The notes beneath the pieces were generated by a model. That model was not told the DNA's origin. It ran no database searches and saw only the letters and a list, made by a program, of their open reading frames with translations. From assembly GCA_029378245.1 (NCBI GenBank), contig JARKIF010000016.1, positions 310,001 to 374,000 on the forward strand: 64,000 nucleotides of DNA, read 5' to 3'. This DNA is from Roridomyces roridus. Lineage: Eukaryota > Basidiomycota > Agaricomycetes > Agaricales > Mycenaceae. Below, piece by piece: positions 10,859 to 22,686 of the stretch; the stretch's first letter is position 1; every line of letters starts with the position of its first letter. Position numbers and translations under genes: made by a program.

Positions 10859-13800
10859 ATGTCTGAGCCGCCCGTTGCCTTCATCCGAGGTACTCCATCC
10901 AACTCATGCAATCGTCCGCAATACAAATCCGTCTTAGAGCCCACCGCCACCGACTCTGACGAAGATCTCGTTCCCAACAACCCTCCCCAGCAACGCAAAC
11001 GCCGAAACAATGTCCAAAAGGCTTCTCAGCCTCCGCCCAAGCGTCAGAAAACGTCTCAGAGTGCGTCTTGCTACTCACAGGAACTTTTGAGTGAACCGAA
11101 ACTTTCTTGTAGATGCCACCACCAATGCAGTGGCTAGTGGCAGTCGTGCTCCCTCATCTCATACGGTTCCCCGTATCTCACAAGCAACTTCCGCGCAGAA
11201 AGTCCAGAAGTCCCGACCTCCGCAGACAAACGAGATCCCATCGGTGCCTTTCCGTACCAAAGTCGTTAAACGTACCATGAAGGAGAAGCGACGCCAACGT
11301 AGCTCTTCATCGAGCTCCGAGTCTGTGTCCCTACCTTCCCTGTTGAAGAACGGCACTGCATTACCATCCGCTTCAGCCCCACCCCCGAAGCAGAAGCGCC
11401 CAGAGTTCGAGAGACCGACTCTGAAGGATCGGTTCAGTAAGAGTGTGTGCATTCTCATTCTCTATAACACACAACCTCATAGTCCCAAGCCCAATATCCT
11501 CGATCGGCTCCTCCTAAAACTGGAAGAGAGGTTATCGATCCTTGTTTCCTGACGAGGAACCATCCACCTCCCAACGCAAGCCCGTTACTTCAATCGATTC
11601 CTCTGTAATAGAACTCTCCGACTCCAGTGACCCCGAATCACGCAAAGCTGTCCAGAGATCTGCTCGTCGGAAGGCTGAGAAAAGGATGGGCGCACCGATT
11701 CCAAAGGCCAAGCCTCCAGAAGTTTTCACGATCGAGGACAGCGATGACGAGCGACCAACGTCGAAAATGACCGAGGCCGCTCCATCTAAACTTGCACCGC
11801 CCGACAACAGCCCGAATCCGCCGTTGCCGGACTTGGACATTTCCAACGAGGCGATGGATGTGCAGTCCAACGGGCCAGGCAGTCCTCACCCAGAGCCAGA
11901 TTCGCATCTTTCCACCCCTCCTCTGGGAGAGGATAGTGTTTTGCGTGGTGTATCTCCAGTTCTGCCGTCCGCACGTGAAACCTTTTCTCCGCTCGAGAAT
12001 GTTGTACCTGGCGAGGATGGTTTGGAACCGTCTTTGCTGCAAAAAGACACTGATAAGGGTGCGGCGAGTGCTACGTTAGAGCAACCAGATTCTACGTCCT
12101 CGTTTCCTTTACCTGACAACAGTCTGGATCCCGGTGGCACGGAGGACGCGTTGCTGGATGACTACCACCCAGAGAGCGTTGGTGCTGGACAGTCCAAGAC
12201 ACCTCCACTTAGTGCGGTTTCCGCTTCACGCCACCCCTCTCCTCCCGCCTCTCCGTCAGCACACGCTGTCCAGACCAACTTGCTTTCCGGTGGCTGTCAT
12301 CCAGGACCATCTCTGCCCGATCATTCACAATCGGGAGCCGGCGTCGCTACTCAGCCGGAGCAAAACAGTTTCAAGGCATCGGATGGGCTCCCTAGGCTCG
12401 ATCTGAGTGCTCTTCCCACCAAACGGTCGAGGAAACGACGTCTCCCGCCTCGCGCTTCGACTCCGTCCACCGGCACGGCCGAAAAAAGCGCTCTCAAACC
12501 CGATTCTCGACCTCAATCGAGCTCACCGGGAGGTTCGTTCCTGGTGAGCCTTCTGTTCTGCATTTAAAGAGGAACACTTACGCCTCTCAGGTGTCAAGGA
12601 AGCTGAAACAATGGGATCAGGATAGTCTCGTACAAGAAATCATTACGACGGGGAAACACAACGCTCATGTTTCTCGGATTGGACGATCCTCTCCTGCCGA
12701 GGAGATGCACATCATTCCGTCTGTTCAGCGAGTTGAAGGTCTCGACTCTCAGCTATCTGAGAAGACGGAACAGCGCGACCAAGTCAGTGCAGGAGATGTT
12801 CAGGTTCCTTCAACATCTGCGGACGAACGAATGGAAAGCATTCCACGGCAGCCGTCTCCCGATCCTCTACCACTTGTCTCGCCCCCTCAATCCCCCCAGT
12901 CCGTTGCACCACCTATCATCCTCTCCGAAGATCCAGTCAAACAAGAAGATCCCGCCTGTTTCCTCCGATCCCATCGTAGATCGAGAAGTTATTGATCTGA
13001 CTGGCTCGGACGACGAGCAGACTGTTCAGAGCTCTGTCAAAGCAGGCGATCCGCGGCACTTTGACCGTATGAGAAAGCTAATGGGAGTGGTTCGCAGTAA
13101 GTAATACTCATTACCGATCTAACCACTGCTAATTTTCCAGCAGTAAAGCCTTCCGTATCGACGGGCTCTGTGGCAGACGGCCAGCATCCAACTGGCCAAC
13201 CGGTCGAGACTCTAAATAATGTACTGCCAAGTCCAGCAGATGATGAGTCTTCAGCGGCTACATCTCGCATTCCATCTACTGTCTCGTTGGTGGAGGGTGT
13301 CGCTAAGATGGATCTACATGGCGAATATTCATCGCCGTCAGATGTAAACCGGACTCCGACCACGGAGGTACCCGTGCATGGTACGCCATTAGTATGCTAT
13401 CCTTCTGTTTTGCAGCTTACTTCGGTACAGGGACGAGCGTCAAACCTCCGTTTTCGCCATCGCTGGAGAGGCGCAGTTACGACGATGCTGAGGTTTACCA
13501 TCTTGAATACATAGGGCCTCCATCCACGACTCCGTCTCCCGGCCCTGATTCGGAAGAAGAGGCCGTGCAAAATCTGGTTGTGCCTTTGGTCGCGGGTCAA
13601 TCGCCTTCGGGGGAAACCATTGTTCTCGATCCGGTTGAACCCAAGTCGTGGCCTGTCTCTGACGATGGCACCTCATCTTCGACATCAGAAGATGCCCGGG
13701 ACGCCTTTTTGGTGGTGAGCAGTGCCAAGTGCTCCAATTTCCTTCTGATACTCCTCCAGGCGTCGGGTGACGAAGATTCAACGATGGGTGCTTCGCGTCC

Positions 13801-15420
13801 TTCTACTCCACTACGATCTTCTCGTAGCTCTTCGCGGTCTCTCTCCGATGCCAACGTGAGCATAGAAGAAGATAACAGCGACTTCAATTCTCCGATGTCT
13901 ACCATGAGTCCTTGACTTGCCGCAGGTTGACTTGGCAGACCATAGTATGCCAGAGGTCGAGAACGTGACACCTTATCCCGTTACAACGTGGAAGTCATAT
14001 CGCCAAGATCTTACCAAAATGGATCTTCCCGTCCGGTGGGCGAGTGACCTTGTCAGCAAACTACATGACTACATCAACTCGTACCACGACGAGTTTCGTG
14101 CCTTGTCACACATGCGACAAGTGTTCGAGAGCACAATTCGCCAGAACACTGCCGAGGACGAACCAGATGCTCCCTGGATCGAGGTCACCAACGAGGTTGA
14201 TGCTGATCCAGCGCCGCCTTGGGAGTTTTACTACTCGAACCACATGTGGCTTGGGGATGGAATTGATCCTCCTGATGTCACCAAACTAGTTGGTTGTGAT
14301 TGCAAGGGGAAATGCGACCCCAAGTCGGAAACCTGCAGTTGCCTGAAGCGGCAAGCGCCGTACTACAGCGACCAAGATACGGAGATCTTCCCCCCTGGGT
14401 TTGCGTATGACAGCAAAGGCCGCCTCAGAACGATCACGTCGGCGGCGCCTGTATTCGAATGCAATGCCCTCTGTTCGTGCGATGACGAAGAGTGCATGAA
14501 TCGAGTTTGTTCCTTTCTCAAGTATCGGACCACTACCACAACTTTCCTGTAGGTTGTCCAGCATGGGCGTAGAGTGAGCGTTGCCCTTCGCAAGACGGAG
14601 AATAAAGGCTGGGGTGAGTCATCCTCTACAGCAAACCAACACTGTTCATGAGCTTTGCATAGGAGTTTTCGCGACCAAGAAGATTCTCAAAGGCACCTTC
14701 GTCGGAGTCTACGCGGGCGAGTTCCTACGAGATGACGAGTGCGAGCGGCGTGGACTGTAAGATTCCATCATCCTGATCCTGTTACCGACTGACTTTGGGC
14801 AGTGTCTATGACAAGTCGGGTCGTACATATCTTTTAGACATCGATTTCTATTATCTGCAGCAGGCCCGCGAAAATCCCGAATCTTCTCTTGAATGTCAAT
14901 ACGTGGTTGACGCGTATCACGTTGGAAATGTAAGCCTTGCTCCTCCCAAATCCCGACCTGCTTCCTGATTTGCGCGTACAGTTTACCCGATTCCTGGTAA
15001 GAAATTGTTGACTCCTTCTTTGTCCAACTGGAAAAATATGGCGCATAGAACAACTCTTGTGACCCGAATTGTCGAGTTATCCCGTGCTACATCAACGAGC
15101 CCGACATTAACAAGCCGCTGATGACCATGTTTACGAGGATTGACGTCGCTGCAGGCGAAGAGCTTTGCTTTTCGTACTATGGAATAGTGCGTAATTCTGA
15201 CCTTGTGCGGAGAGCCTGGGTGAATGATGGGGTTTCTCCAGGATCCTGACAACCCGGACGAAGAACAAGTCGAAAGAACAGGCAGGGACGGCATCAAAAA
15301 CGAATGTCGATGCGGGGCGAAGAACTGCGTTCGGTAGGACCCTTGTTTTTGCCCTGCCAGTCAACTCATGCCTCGACCGACAGGATTTATGTTCGTTTGA
15401 ATGTATTATACGTGTGGTAA
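10859..15420 (+). CDS. CLR4: Clr4/SUV39-type histone H3K9 methyltransferase with long disordered N-terminus
   Basis: The N-terminal part (10859 to about 13920, several introns) is Ser/Pro/acidic, predicted disordered and lacks a recognisable chromodomain. It carries three SUMO-interaction-like motifs (VIELSDSSD about 11605, VFTIEDSDDE about 11721, VIDLTGSDDE about 12985). The catalytic end has WEFYYSNHMWLGDGI, the pre-SET zinc-cysteine cluster (GCDCKGKCDPKSETCSC, FECNALCSC), the SET core (KGWGVFATKKILKGTFVG, YAGEFLRDDE, FTRFL joined by an intron to NNSCDPNC, ELCFSYYG) and the post-SET CRCGAKNC. This order is the DIM-5/Clr4 family, which makes heterochromatic H3K9 methylation. The canonical NHSC motif reads NNSC here. 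One possible +1 break lies near 12955. It ends 40 bp from the convergent E2 gene. Confidence 0.85.
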
Positions 15421-15460
15421 TGGTAAGAATACAGTAGTATGCGAGTGGGTGCAAACGGTC

Positions 15461-16577
15461 TCAGTCGATCTCTATCACTTCCCCTTGCATGAAGGGGCGT
15501 CTGCTCGAGCCAGCCCCAGCCGTGGCACGCCGCCTTTCACGGGGATTGTCCTCGTCGTCGCTGTCCACTAGATTGATTTCCGTTCTCGTTGCATCCCTCT
15601 TCCGCTTCTTTGCGGCAGGTCGTCTGTGCTCCTCGTCGTCAGAGTCGTCAATGACAATGAGATCGCTCCTAGATGTCGATGCAGTGTTCGGGCGTGTTCG
15701 CCCTCTTGTTCGGTTTGACCTTGGGTTTAGGATGCAGGCGCCGTGCGCACTGGCGGAGGAGGAGGGGGTTTCGGCCGAGCGTAGAGCTCCGTCCATTGCC
15801 GTGCGGTGGAATCGTGCAGTTTGCGATTGCGCGTGTACTGCGTGGCAATACTTGGCACTGCGTCGTCTGTCAGTTGGCAGCAAGGGTGGTACAGAAGCAA
15901 CTCGTACCGAGGGGGTCCTCTAAGAAACGATGTTGAGGCTGAGAATGGCAAGGAAGGACGGTACGTACTGGGATTGGGGTCCGTCAACAAAGAGGAAAGA
16001 GAGAGGATAACCTTGAAGAGAGAAAGTGCCGGGGACCAGTTGTGCTTTAAAACATCGATGCAAATGTTTCCTTGATCCGAAATCTGCCTCGCGGATTGAG
16101 AGCCTGTCGTCGAGGGTATGGCAAGAGGTGACGCACATTCATGTGGTATATCCTGCAGGGCAACGGTGAGGCTACCGCAGCAGAGAAGGAGGGAGACTTA
16201 CCGAGTCTTGAATGTAACCTTGGGTGCCGAGAATCTAACACTGGTGAGCTACAGACACACGACTGCGGGAAGCACGCGTACGGGTAGTCGGGTGGGAGGG
16301 TGATAGCCAGGTCGAATACTCCGCCTTTTTGAAGTCAATAGCATTCAAACTGGGTTAATACTGACTTCAAACCTTCGTAAATGCTGCCTTCGGGCCCTGG
16401 TAAAGAGCCGAGCCATACAAAGAGGTTGTCGGAGGGTGCGAGAGTGATGGGTCCGAGATCCTCCTTCTGTACATCCGCAATCTCGCGATGAATACGCTTC
16501 AAAGTGGCCTGAGAGGGCGATTGAGAATGTGCCACGAACAGAGGAGGTGGGATACCGACCGGTAAAGGATGCGCCAT
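15461..16577 (-). CDS. Ubiquitin-conjugating enzyme E2 with acidic SIM-like C-terminal tail
   Basis: From ATG 16577 the exons give [50 protein letters not shown] and IYHMN joined to [18 protein letters not shown], where Cys in ICID is the catalytic residue. [11 protein letters not shown] and [19 protein letters not shown] follow. The HxN loop (HMN) and LKHNWSP resemble class E2s such as UBE2E/Ubc4. At least six short introns are needed. The core E2 frame stops at 15727, while an adjacent frame continues a Lys/Arg- and Asp/Glu-rich tail ([27 protein letters not shown]) to 15461. I could not place an intron of the right phase between them, so the tail is either alternatively spliced or separated by a one-base break. 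Confidence 0.78.
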
Positions 16578-17088
16578 GGCGGTTCGCGTCAAGAGTTGTT
16601 GATCCTGTGATCGCACACAGAGACACATTTTGCCACCAGAGAGAATAGACAAGCCCCGTTGTTACACACAGTACGGACTTGCACTCAGGACCCTGGCTCG
16701 TCTGGGTCTGATTCATCATCTCCCAGGCCTGCTCGGTGTTTGACGGCGTGACTTGTGCCCAAAGAACTGCTCACGAATTCCAGAGGTTCAACAAATGGTG
16801 CCAGCAATGGCTTGGATATTCGGATCGCGATTGTACCAGCTTACAATCCCTTACATTGTCAGTTACAATAGCGCGTCCTGACCGCATTTTTTATGAACAG
16901 CCTCACACTATCAGACTATACCTTGCGGCTCTTTCTCTCGCGTCGAGCACAGGAACAGTAGACCCAATGCTGTACTTAATTAAAATGTTTACCGACCCGG
17001 GCTCAGCAGGACTCAGGCGCTGACTTCTGCTGAACGACACGATCAGTGGCTCTGCTATTCGGCGTTTCCATAAGGATTTAAATATCAG
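16578..17088. other. Intergenic region, nothing recognised
   Basis: AT-richer stretch between the E2 gene start and the 3' end of the F-box-like gene. No conserved frame, repeat or RNA gene was seen. It likely contains the E2 promoter. Confidence 0.5.
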
Positions 17089-17882
17089 CTACAAGTAACG
17101 AGACTGTGCGGCAGCCTCCTCCCAAACGGTGAGCCCCGGTCCTTCGACGTCGTGAAGCCAGTCCGTGTGGGTATTATCCACTGTAGCGCGAAGACAGATG
17201 TACATCCGCCGATCGTGTGCCCTGAAGTCGGAGAGTGAAATCCCTTCCGAGCAGGTCAGCACAAGCATGACCAAGACTGGACACCGCTGTACAAGGGCAT
17301 CGAAATCCTGAGGATGGCATGCCGGAGAAGCAGGGAGAGCCAAGTGTGAAAGCTGCGGCATTTGTTCGAGTGGCAGAGGGTTAATCGGTAGGGCGTGAAA
17401 GCGCAGGTGGGTGATGGTTTTGTACGGCAAAACACGAAGGGGGTTACTCCAGCGGCGCTGGAGAGGCTGCTCGGGCCTGCAGTAAGAATGTCTAGGCGGC
17501 GGAGACGTGGGAAAAGAGCGGGTGAAGTGGAGAAGGCAATGAGACGGGAGGCGGGAATGGCGAGTGAATCAAGTCGAGGACAGTGCGTGTAGAGCTCAAA
17601 CATGTCTCCACCGCTGCTGTCGACGAGTAACCTGCGCACATGATGCCCTAGAGGCACCGTGGCCGGTGGCGACGAGCCATAGCAAGCTGGCGGGCCACCA
17701 AGTCTGTGCTTCTCCAAAAATCTCGTGTGCTGCTCATACGAGTCGAGAACGACCGTGTGTAGCATTTCCCGCAAAGCGATGGTGCGCACCCATGACGCGA
17801 CAAGACACACGATTGGTCCTGCAGCAAAGGCAAAGATTGTCTCGAGAATATCGTATGGAAGGAGAGGTGGACTCTGTTCCAT
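17089..17882 (-). CDS. F-box/LRR-like protein of unknown role
   Basis: ATG 17882 begins PPLLPYDILETIFAFAAG, an F-box-like opening (LPxDIL..IF), followed by leucine-patterned segments (VRRLLVDSSGGDMFELYTHCP, LDSLAIPAS, LFPRLRRLDIL). After about 17480 the better coding frame changes: NPLRVLPYKTITHLRFHALP and MPQLSHLALPA run to the stop at 17089. No intron of suitable length joins the two frames, so a single-base loss (or two-base gain) near 17470-17490 is likely. Such short F-box/LRR-like proteins are abundant and fast-evolving in Agaricomycetes. A role as a substrate adaptor is only a guess. Confidence 0.55.
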
Positions 17883-18409
17883 GGTTGGATCAGCTCAAGA
17901 TCAGCTCAAGTTGGGTGTGAGAATTCGTGCCTTTCCGGGCTTCCCAACATTCTAGACCGCAACTCAAGAGTCAAGCCAAGGAGTAACACTCCCACTGTAA
18001 ACTTAGGCACTCAGAGACTCTCTGCTCCTGAACTGGGTGTGGACCGCGACCGTCCTCCGGTGCGGCCAGGGGGTTCGCGGCGGCCAGAAGACCACCGCGA
18101 CTCGGAGGAGCAGAGAATGGAATTCAAAATTGTAGGTGATCATGAAAATTTGGTGAGAAAGGGTGTAATATTTGAACATTCAAAGGGATGGGTGGGTGGA
18201 TCTTTGAGCCCGCGTCATACGCCTACAGTGCATGTAGTGCAGCTGTGGAGGCGGACTCTGGCCGAGCTGATATCGAGTAGGAATCAGGCGGATGTTTGTA
18301 CATATTTGTCCGCCCTTCGGCACGAATATCCGTGTCTGCTCAGTGCTTGCTCAGTGCTCACACTCGTTCCTCGCAGACTCACTCAAACTCAGTGCTCTCT
18401 GCTTTACCC
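17883..18409. other. Divergent promoter region, no gene recognised
   Basis: Lies between the F-box-like gene start and the dehydrogenase start. Short open frames here (for example from 18039) lack family similarity. It probably contains the upstream regions of both divergent genes. Confidence 0.4.
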
Positions 18410-19931
18410 ATGCTACTTCCGCAACTCGGAATACCCATCCTGCTCTTGTACTATCTTTTCCGGGTGGCCCGCAGACTTCGTTCATCATCTGCGTCGGCCG
18501 CTTCGCGATCGGGGGCCCAGAACGTCAATGAACTGGACCTCGACGCCGTCTCGTACAAGGACATAGACATGCTCAAGGCGATTCCGCCCGTTACGCATGC
18601 CGGTTACGCCATTATTGGAGGGTCGGGCTTTCTGGGAACGTGCGTATCCTTTCTTTTCCGCCTACTTGGGCTCTAATTTCTTAGATACATCGTCCGGTTG
18701 CTACTCATGCGTGGGGAAACAAGCATAAGAATTCTCGATATGAACCCTCCTGGGCAAGCTCTTGAACACCCTTCCGTTTCTTTCGTCAAATGCGACATCT
18801 CTTCGCTTCAGTCCATCCGCGACGCTCTTGTCGCGCCGTTCCCGGCAACGGGCTCTCCGCCGAATGTCATATTTCATACTGCCGCTATCATACGGTTTTG
18901 GGAGCGGGCTGCGTACTGCTGGGATGCCTCTTACCGAATCAACGTACTTGGAACACAAAACATCCTCACTGTCGCCAAAGAGCTCCCCGATGCCATCGTC
19001 GTCTATACTTCCTCCGGGGAGGTTGTCTCGGGAGCTCCCAAGTTTATGCGCGTCGACTGGGATGCATTTCCGGTCTGCGTCAAAGACGAAGACCACCCGC
19101 CCAAGTATCTATTGAAGCAAAGCTGCTACCCAAGGTCAAAACGTATGGCCGAGCAGCTCGTAATGGAGGCGAGTGCATCTGGACTCAAGACGGGCATTCT
19201 TCGGCCGGGGCAGTTGAGTCCTTTTCGCTTGTCAATCACCTGGAATTGACCAAAGCTACCAGTACGATAATTGGTCCCAACGATCGCATGACAAGTAGCA
19301 CCCTGTTGATGCCGCAGCTACCTCTTTGGGACCAGCCGTGGACTTCCACAGACGTTTGCGTCTGGGACGTCGCTGCTGCGCACCTTTTATACGAGGATGC
19401 TCTCCGGCGCATCCCAGAGGAGGTCTCTGGCCAAGGTTTTCTGATAACTGGTCGCGGGGCCGCCTGGAGTATGCAGGACATCCGGGCAGCTATCAAGGTT
19501 GATTCATTCTTCTATCTTTCCGCGTTTCATGATGAAATTCTCAGCACTATGCCACCCGGGAACTCGTGTTCGTCAGACTGCCACCGCTGTTAGTGTATCT
19601 GCTGGCGCACCTGATGGAAGGCTTTCTTTGGTGCCGGTATCATCTACTCACCCTCGTATCCGGCACTCGTCCGGCGTTGATCCCCAGCTGGCTGGGCTCT
19701 GCTGTGTTTCTGCAACCAGCAACGCTTGATGGCCAACTCATCGACCTGATTATCGACGATTCACGCGCGCGGAAAGTGCTTGGGTAACGTGTCCATGTTT
19801 CGACTGTCCCATTTTGATAATTCCTCTACAGTTATCGTCCACTGTGGGATATGGCGCAGAGTATAAGATACAGCGTCGACGAGATTCAGTCCGGAAGTGT
19901 TCCTGCGACTCACGGGTTGAAGGTTTATTAG
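18410..19931 (+). CDS. NAD(P)-dependent 3-beta-hydroxysteroid dehydrogenase / sterol-4-carboxylate dehydrogenase-like protein
   Basis: ATG 18410 opens a membrane-anchoring hydrophobic segment (PQLGIPILLLYYLFR). The Rossmann fold begins at GYAIIGGSGFLGTYIVRLL, split by an intron near 18640-18685 (GxxGxxG). Then come VIFHTAAIIRFW, INVLGTQNIL, VYTSSGEVV and SCYPRSKRMAEQLV (YxxxK catalytic pair). Later exons give SLVNHLELTKATSTIIGPND, DVAAAHLLYEDAL, GFLITGRGAAWSMQDI, HYATRELVFVRLPPLLVYLL and a last exon ending LKVY at 19931. The layout matches 3-beta-HSD/ERG26-type short-chain dehydrogenases. Whether the substrate is an ergosterol intermediate cannot be told from sequence. The frame is intact with four or five introns. 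The gene converges on the phosphatase gene 51 bp away. Confidence 0.8.
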
Positions 19932-19982
19932 TATTATGCTAGCCGAAACAATGATATTCTCTCTGTCTTCTTGGAAGGCAGA

Positions 19983-20430
19983 CTATCCACATTCCAGCGA
20001 ACATTCGCCACGCAACGCCACCCTTAATTCTTTAAGTTGTGCCAAAAACCCGGTATTCGGGCAAGCCGCTGGCCGCGCTGTAATAATGAGGCCCAGTGCT
20101 TCTCGCAAGGACATGTTGTGCTTGGAGATCAAGTAAGCAGGCGACGACCGTTGGTGAACGCGAGACTGCCGCGGAACAGTGGACCAGAATGCGCCGCCGA
20201 GGCTGGTCGTCAGCTACGGCAGTGATGAAATCGTTGGCGGGTGATATGACTCGGTCCAGAGAGGCGTCGATGTCGTCTGTGAGCGACAGCCGGTGGTATG
20301 CCACACCAGGAAGGATGACGAGCGGACTCGATCCAATACTCAGCACGTCCGTGACGGTGTGAGTGGATATGAATGTGGCAGAAGTGGATGCTCGGAGACC
20401 AAGGTACAGGTAGTCCAGGATGGTAGTCAT
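19983..20430 (-). CDS. Dual-specificity protein phosphatase
   Basis: MTTILDYLYLGLRASTSATF and HTVTDVLSIGS open a compact DSP fold. RILVHCSAAVSRSPT supplies the HCx5R signature with Cys nucleophile and Arg phosphate binder. SKHNMSLREALGLIITARPA and NTGFLAQLKELR give the C-terminal helices, ending at the TAG at 19983. The last part is one frame away from the first: a single extra base near 20135 (around VVAC/YLISKHN) breaks an otherwise normal DSP. The ATG shares bases with the stop codon of the upstream C9-methyltransferase gene (ATGA overlap at 20427-20430), so no intergenic space exists between two same-strand genes. Substrate unknown. Confidence 0.72.
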
Positions 20431-22389
20431 TGTCTACGTTTGATACTACGGATAGGGTCCAAACTACCGATCTCTTTTTTAACTGCTCCGGCGATCTCTA
20501 GAGGATCAACCTGCAAGAGTGTAAACGAAACTGTTTGTGCAGACGAGGAAACGGCGTACTCGGGTTCCTTGGCTGGCTGGACGTGAATGCCGCCGTGGTT
20601 GGGGGCACCGAGTATCCGGTGGTATGCGTTAAGGTTCTTGTGCAACGTAATCTGGAACACGGACGCAGAGCCTTGACTGTATACACCGAGTCAGAGTACA
20701 GAAACAAGGAGATGAACAGACTACGGACCGGCTTGTAATGGTCGACCAGGCGAGGAAGAACGCCCATGTCCGGAACCACTTGTCGCCATACTTTGCAACG
20801 ATCGCGTCCTTGTTCGAGAGCCAGTTCAGGTACCACCGCCAGATTGTAGCCGAGTAGTGAACACCCAACACGTCGACCGATTTTACTTCAAAGTTGGCTT
20901 GTTCAAGCTGAAGCAAGTGATTAGAGGTAAACGACGCTTGAAGGAGGGCCACAGACTTTGGTGATGACCCAACCAAGAGAAGCAGAAGCGTCGGCACCAG
21001 GGAATACGTACTTGTTCATGAACAGACCCCTGAGAAGGCCGGAGTTGGCAATGGTAGCACAAAGAGTGAGCACACTTACCAGACGAGATCCTCGAATTGC
21101 CATCCAGGCCTGAAGCCCGCTACCTGGAGCACGAAGATCCCATCGTCCGCCAGAAGTTCGTACATTTGGGAGAGGAAGGCCGAGTAGCGACGAATACCCA
21201 CGTGCTATGAGTTGTTAGTGAATGCTATGCAACTGGGAAGGGAGCACGCACCTCGGCCATCTCCAAACTAACAATCTTGTCATATATGCCCTGTCCGTGC
21301 GGGATTTCGCGGTAATCACAGCACAGGATGCGAGCCTTGTCCGCTGGAATCTAGGATCATGTGAGTTTATGATACTATCGTGGATGGAAGGTACGTACTC
21401 CATTCTGCGCTATCCTCTCTGTGCCGAACTTGGTCTGGTTCTTGCCAAGAGTAACACCAGTCGCATCACAGCCAAAGTTCTTGGCAGCATAGGCCACGAG
21501 CGTGCCCCAGCCGCATCCGACGTCCAAGAGACTGCGAGTGAATGGTGAGGCAACGAGTGGCAAGTATACAATAAAGCGCGAACCGGTCCGTGGGCTTGAG
21601 GTCGAGCTTGTTGCACACGATAGCAAGCTTGTTGTCCTGAAGGGTCTCCAGAGACTCGAACGTGTCGGGGGAAAGTACGACGCCGGAAGTGTAGATCATA
21701 CGCGGACCCAGGAACCTGCAAGGAACATGAGAATGAACCCAGGCACGTAAGAAGATGCGACATACCAGCCATAAAAGTCGTCGCCTCTGTCATAATGATC
21801 CCGGACTTGTTCCTCATCTTGGCTCTGAGAGTGGACGATGACCTCCGGGATGAAATTCATAAAGACATATTTGAACAACTCGGGCGTGAAGTTGAACTTG
21901 GCCCAGTCGTGACGCTGCTCGAGAATATCGAGAACGTCGCCTTGGACGCGTCAATATTCGACCGAATGACACGAGCTGAGACGCACCGTTAAAATCAATC
22001 TTGCCCTCAAAGTACGCGTCGTGGAAGAGTTGCATGGGGATCTTGTTCTTTCCGTTGTACAGTTGCTTGAGCTCGGGGTCCTTGATGGTGATATACTCCT
22101 CAATGTTTTTGCCGGGGAGGATGACCTTTTCGTTCTTGCGAGCGCCGTAATTGGACATGAGGTACCAGTAGCCAATGGTGGTAGGGACACCGGTCAGAGC
22201 GAGTATGAACAGGTACGTGTACCAGCCACCACGGTTGACCAGGGGAGTGAAGGACTTGACGATGTATGGTACGAAGAGGACGAGAGCTGCGAGCTGGTAA
22301 TTGGAGAACTGCGCGTTGCCTTCCGCGAGCCCGACGAGCGGCGCATTTTTTATGGAGGGAAGGTTCGTCTCCCGCACGGAGGAAGACAT
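20427..22389 (-). CDS. MTS1: Sphingolipid C9-methyltransferase
   Basis: SAM-dependent enzyme of the cyclopropane-fatty-acid-synthase family that adds the C9 methyl branch of fungal glucosylceramide sphingoid bases. From ATG 22389: two N-terminal membrane segments (YQLAALVLFVPYIVKSF; YTYLFILALTGVPTTIGYWYL), then GKIDFNGDVLDILEQRHDW across an intron, KFNFTPELFKYVFMNFIPE, DEEQVRDHYDRGDDFYGWF and MIYTSGV. The SAM site is LLDVGCGWGTLVAYAAKNFG (about 21520), followed by ATGVTLGKNQTKFG, IYDKIVSLEMAEHVG and ATIWRWYLNWLSN, with the C-terminus at 20427. Around eight introns, frame intact. This lineage is linked to membrane fluidity and virulence-related glucosylceramides in other fungi (family knowledge). 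Confidence 0.92.
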
Positions 22390-22686
22390 GGCGGAGGTGT
22401 AAAAGTTGAACGCTGGCGCGACTTTTATATTTGCCCGTGATGGCCGATCATTGATGATCAAGAGTAAAACGAGCACAAACTTGAAGATTGTTCGTCTCTG
22501 AAAGTCGACACACATTCCGTGCCACCGACGCACTCTTGTTATCTCTGTACGCACACCAAACGGCACCAGCACATTCCCATGGTTGTTTGCATGATTTGGT
22601 CCAACCTCAGCCAACGTGTTCAACTTTCAAGCCAATTATACAGCCAACTATTCCTTTAGAGGCCTTGGGCCGGTGCTACCAGCAGA

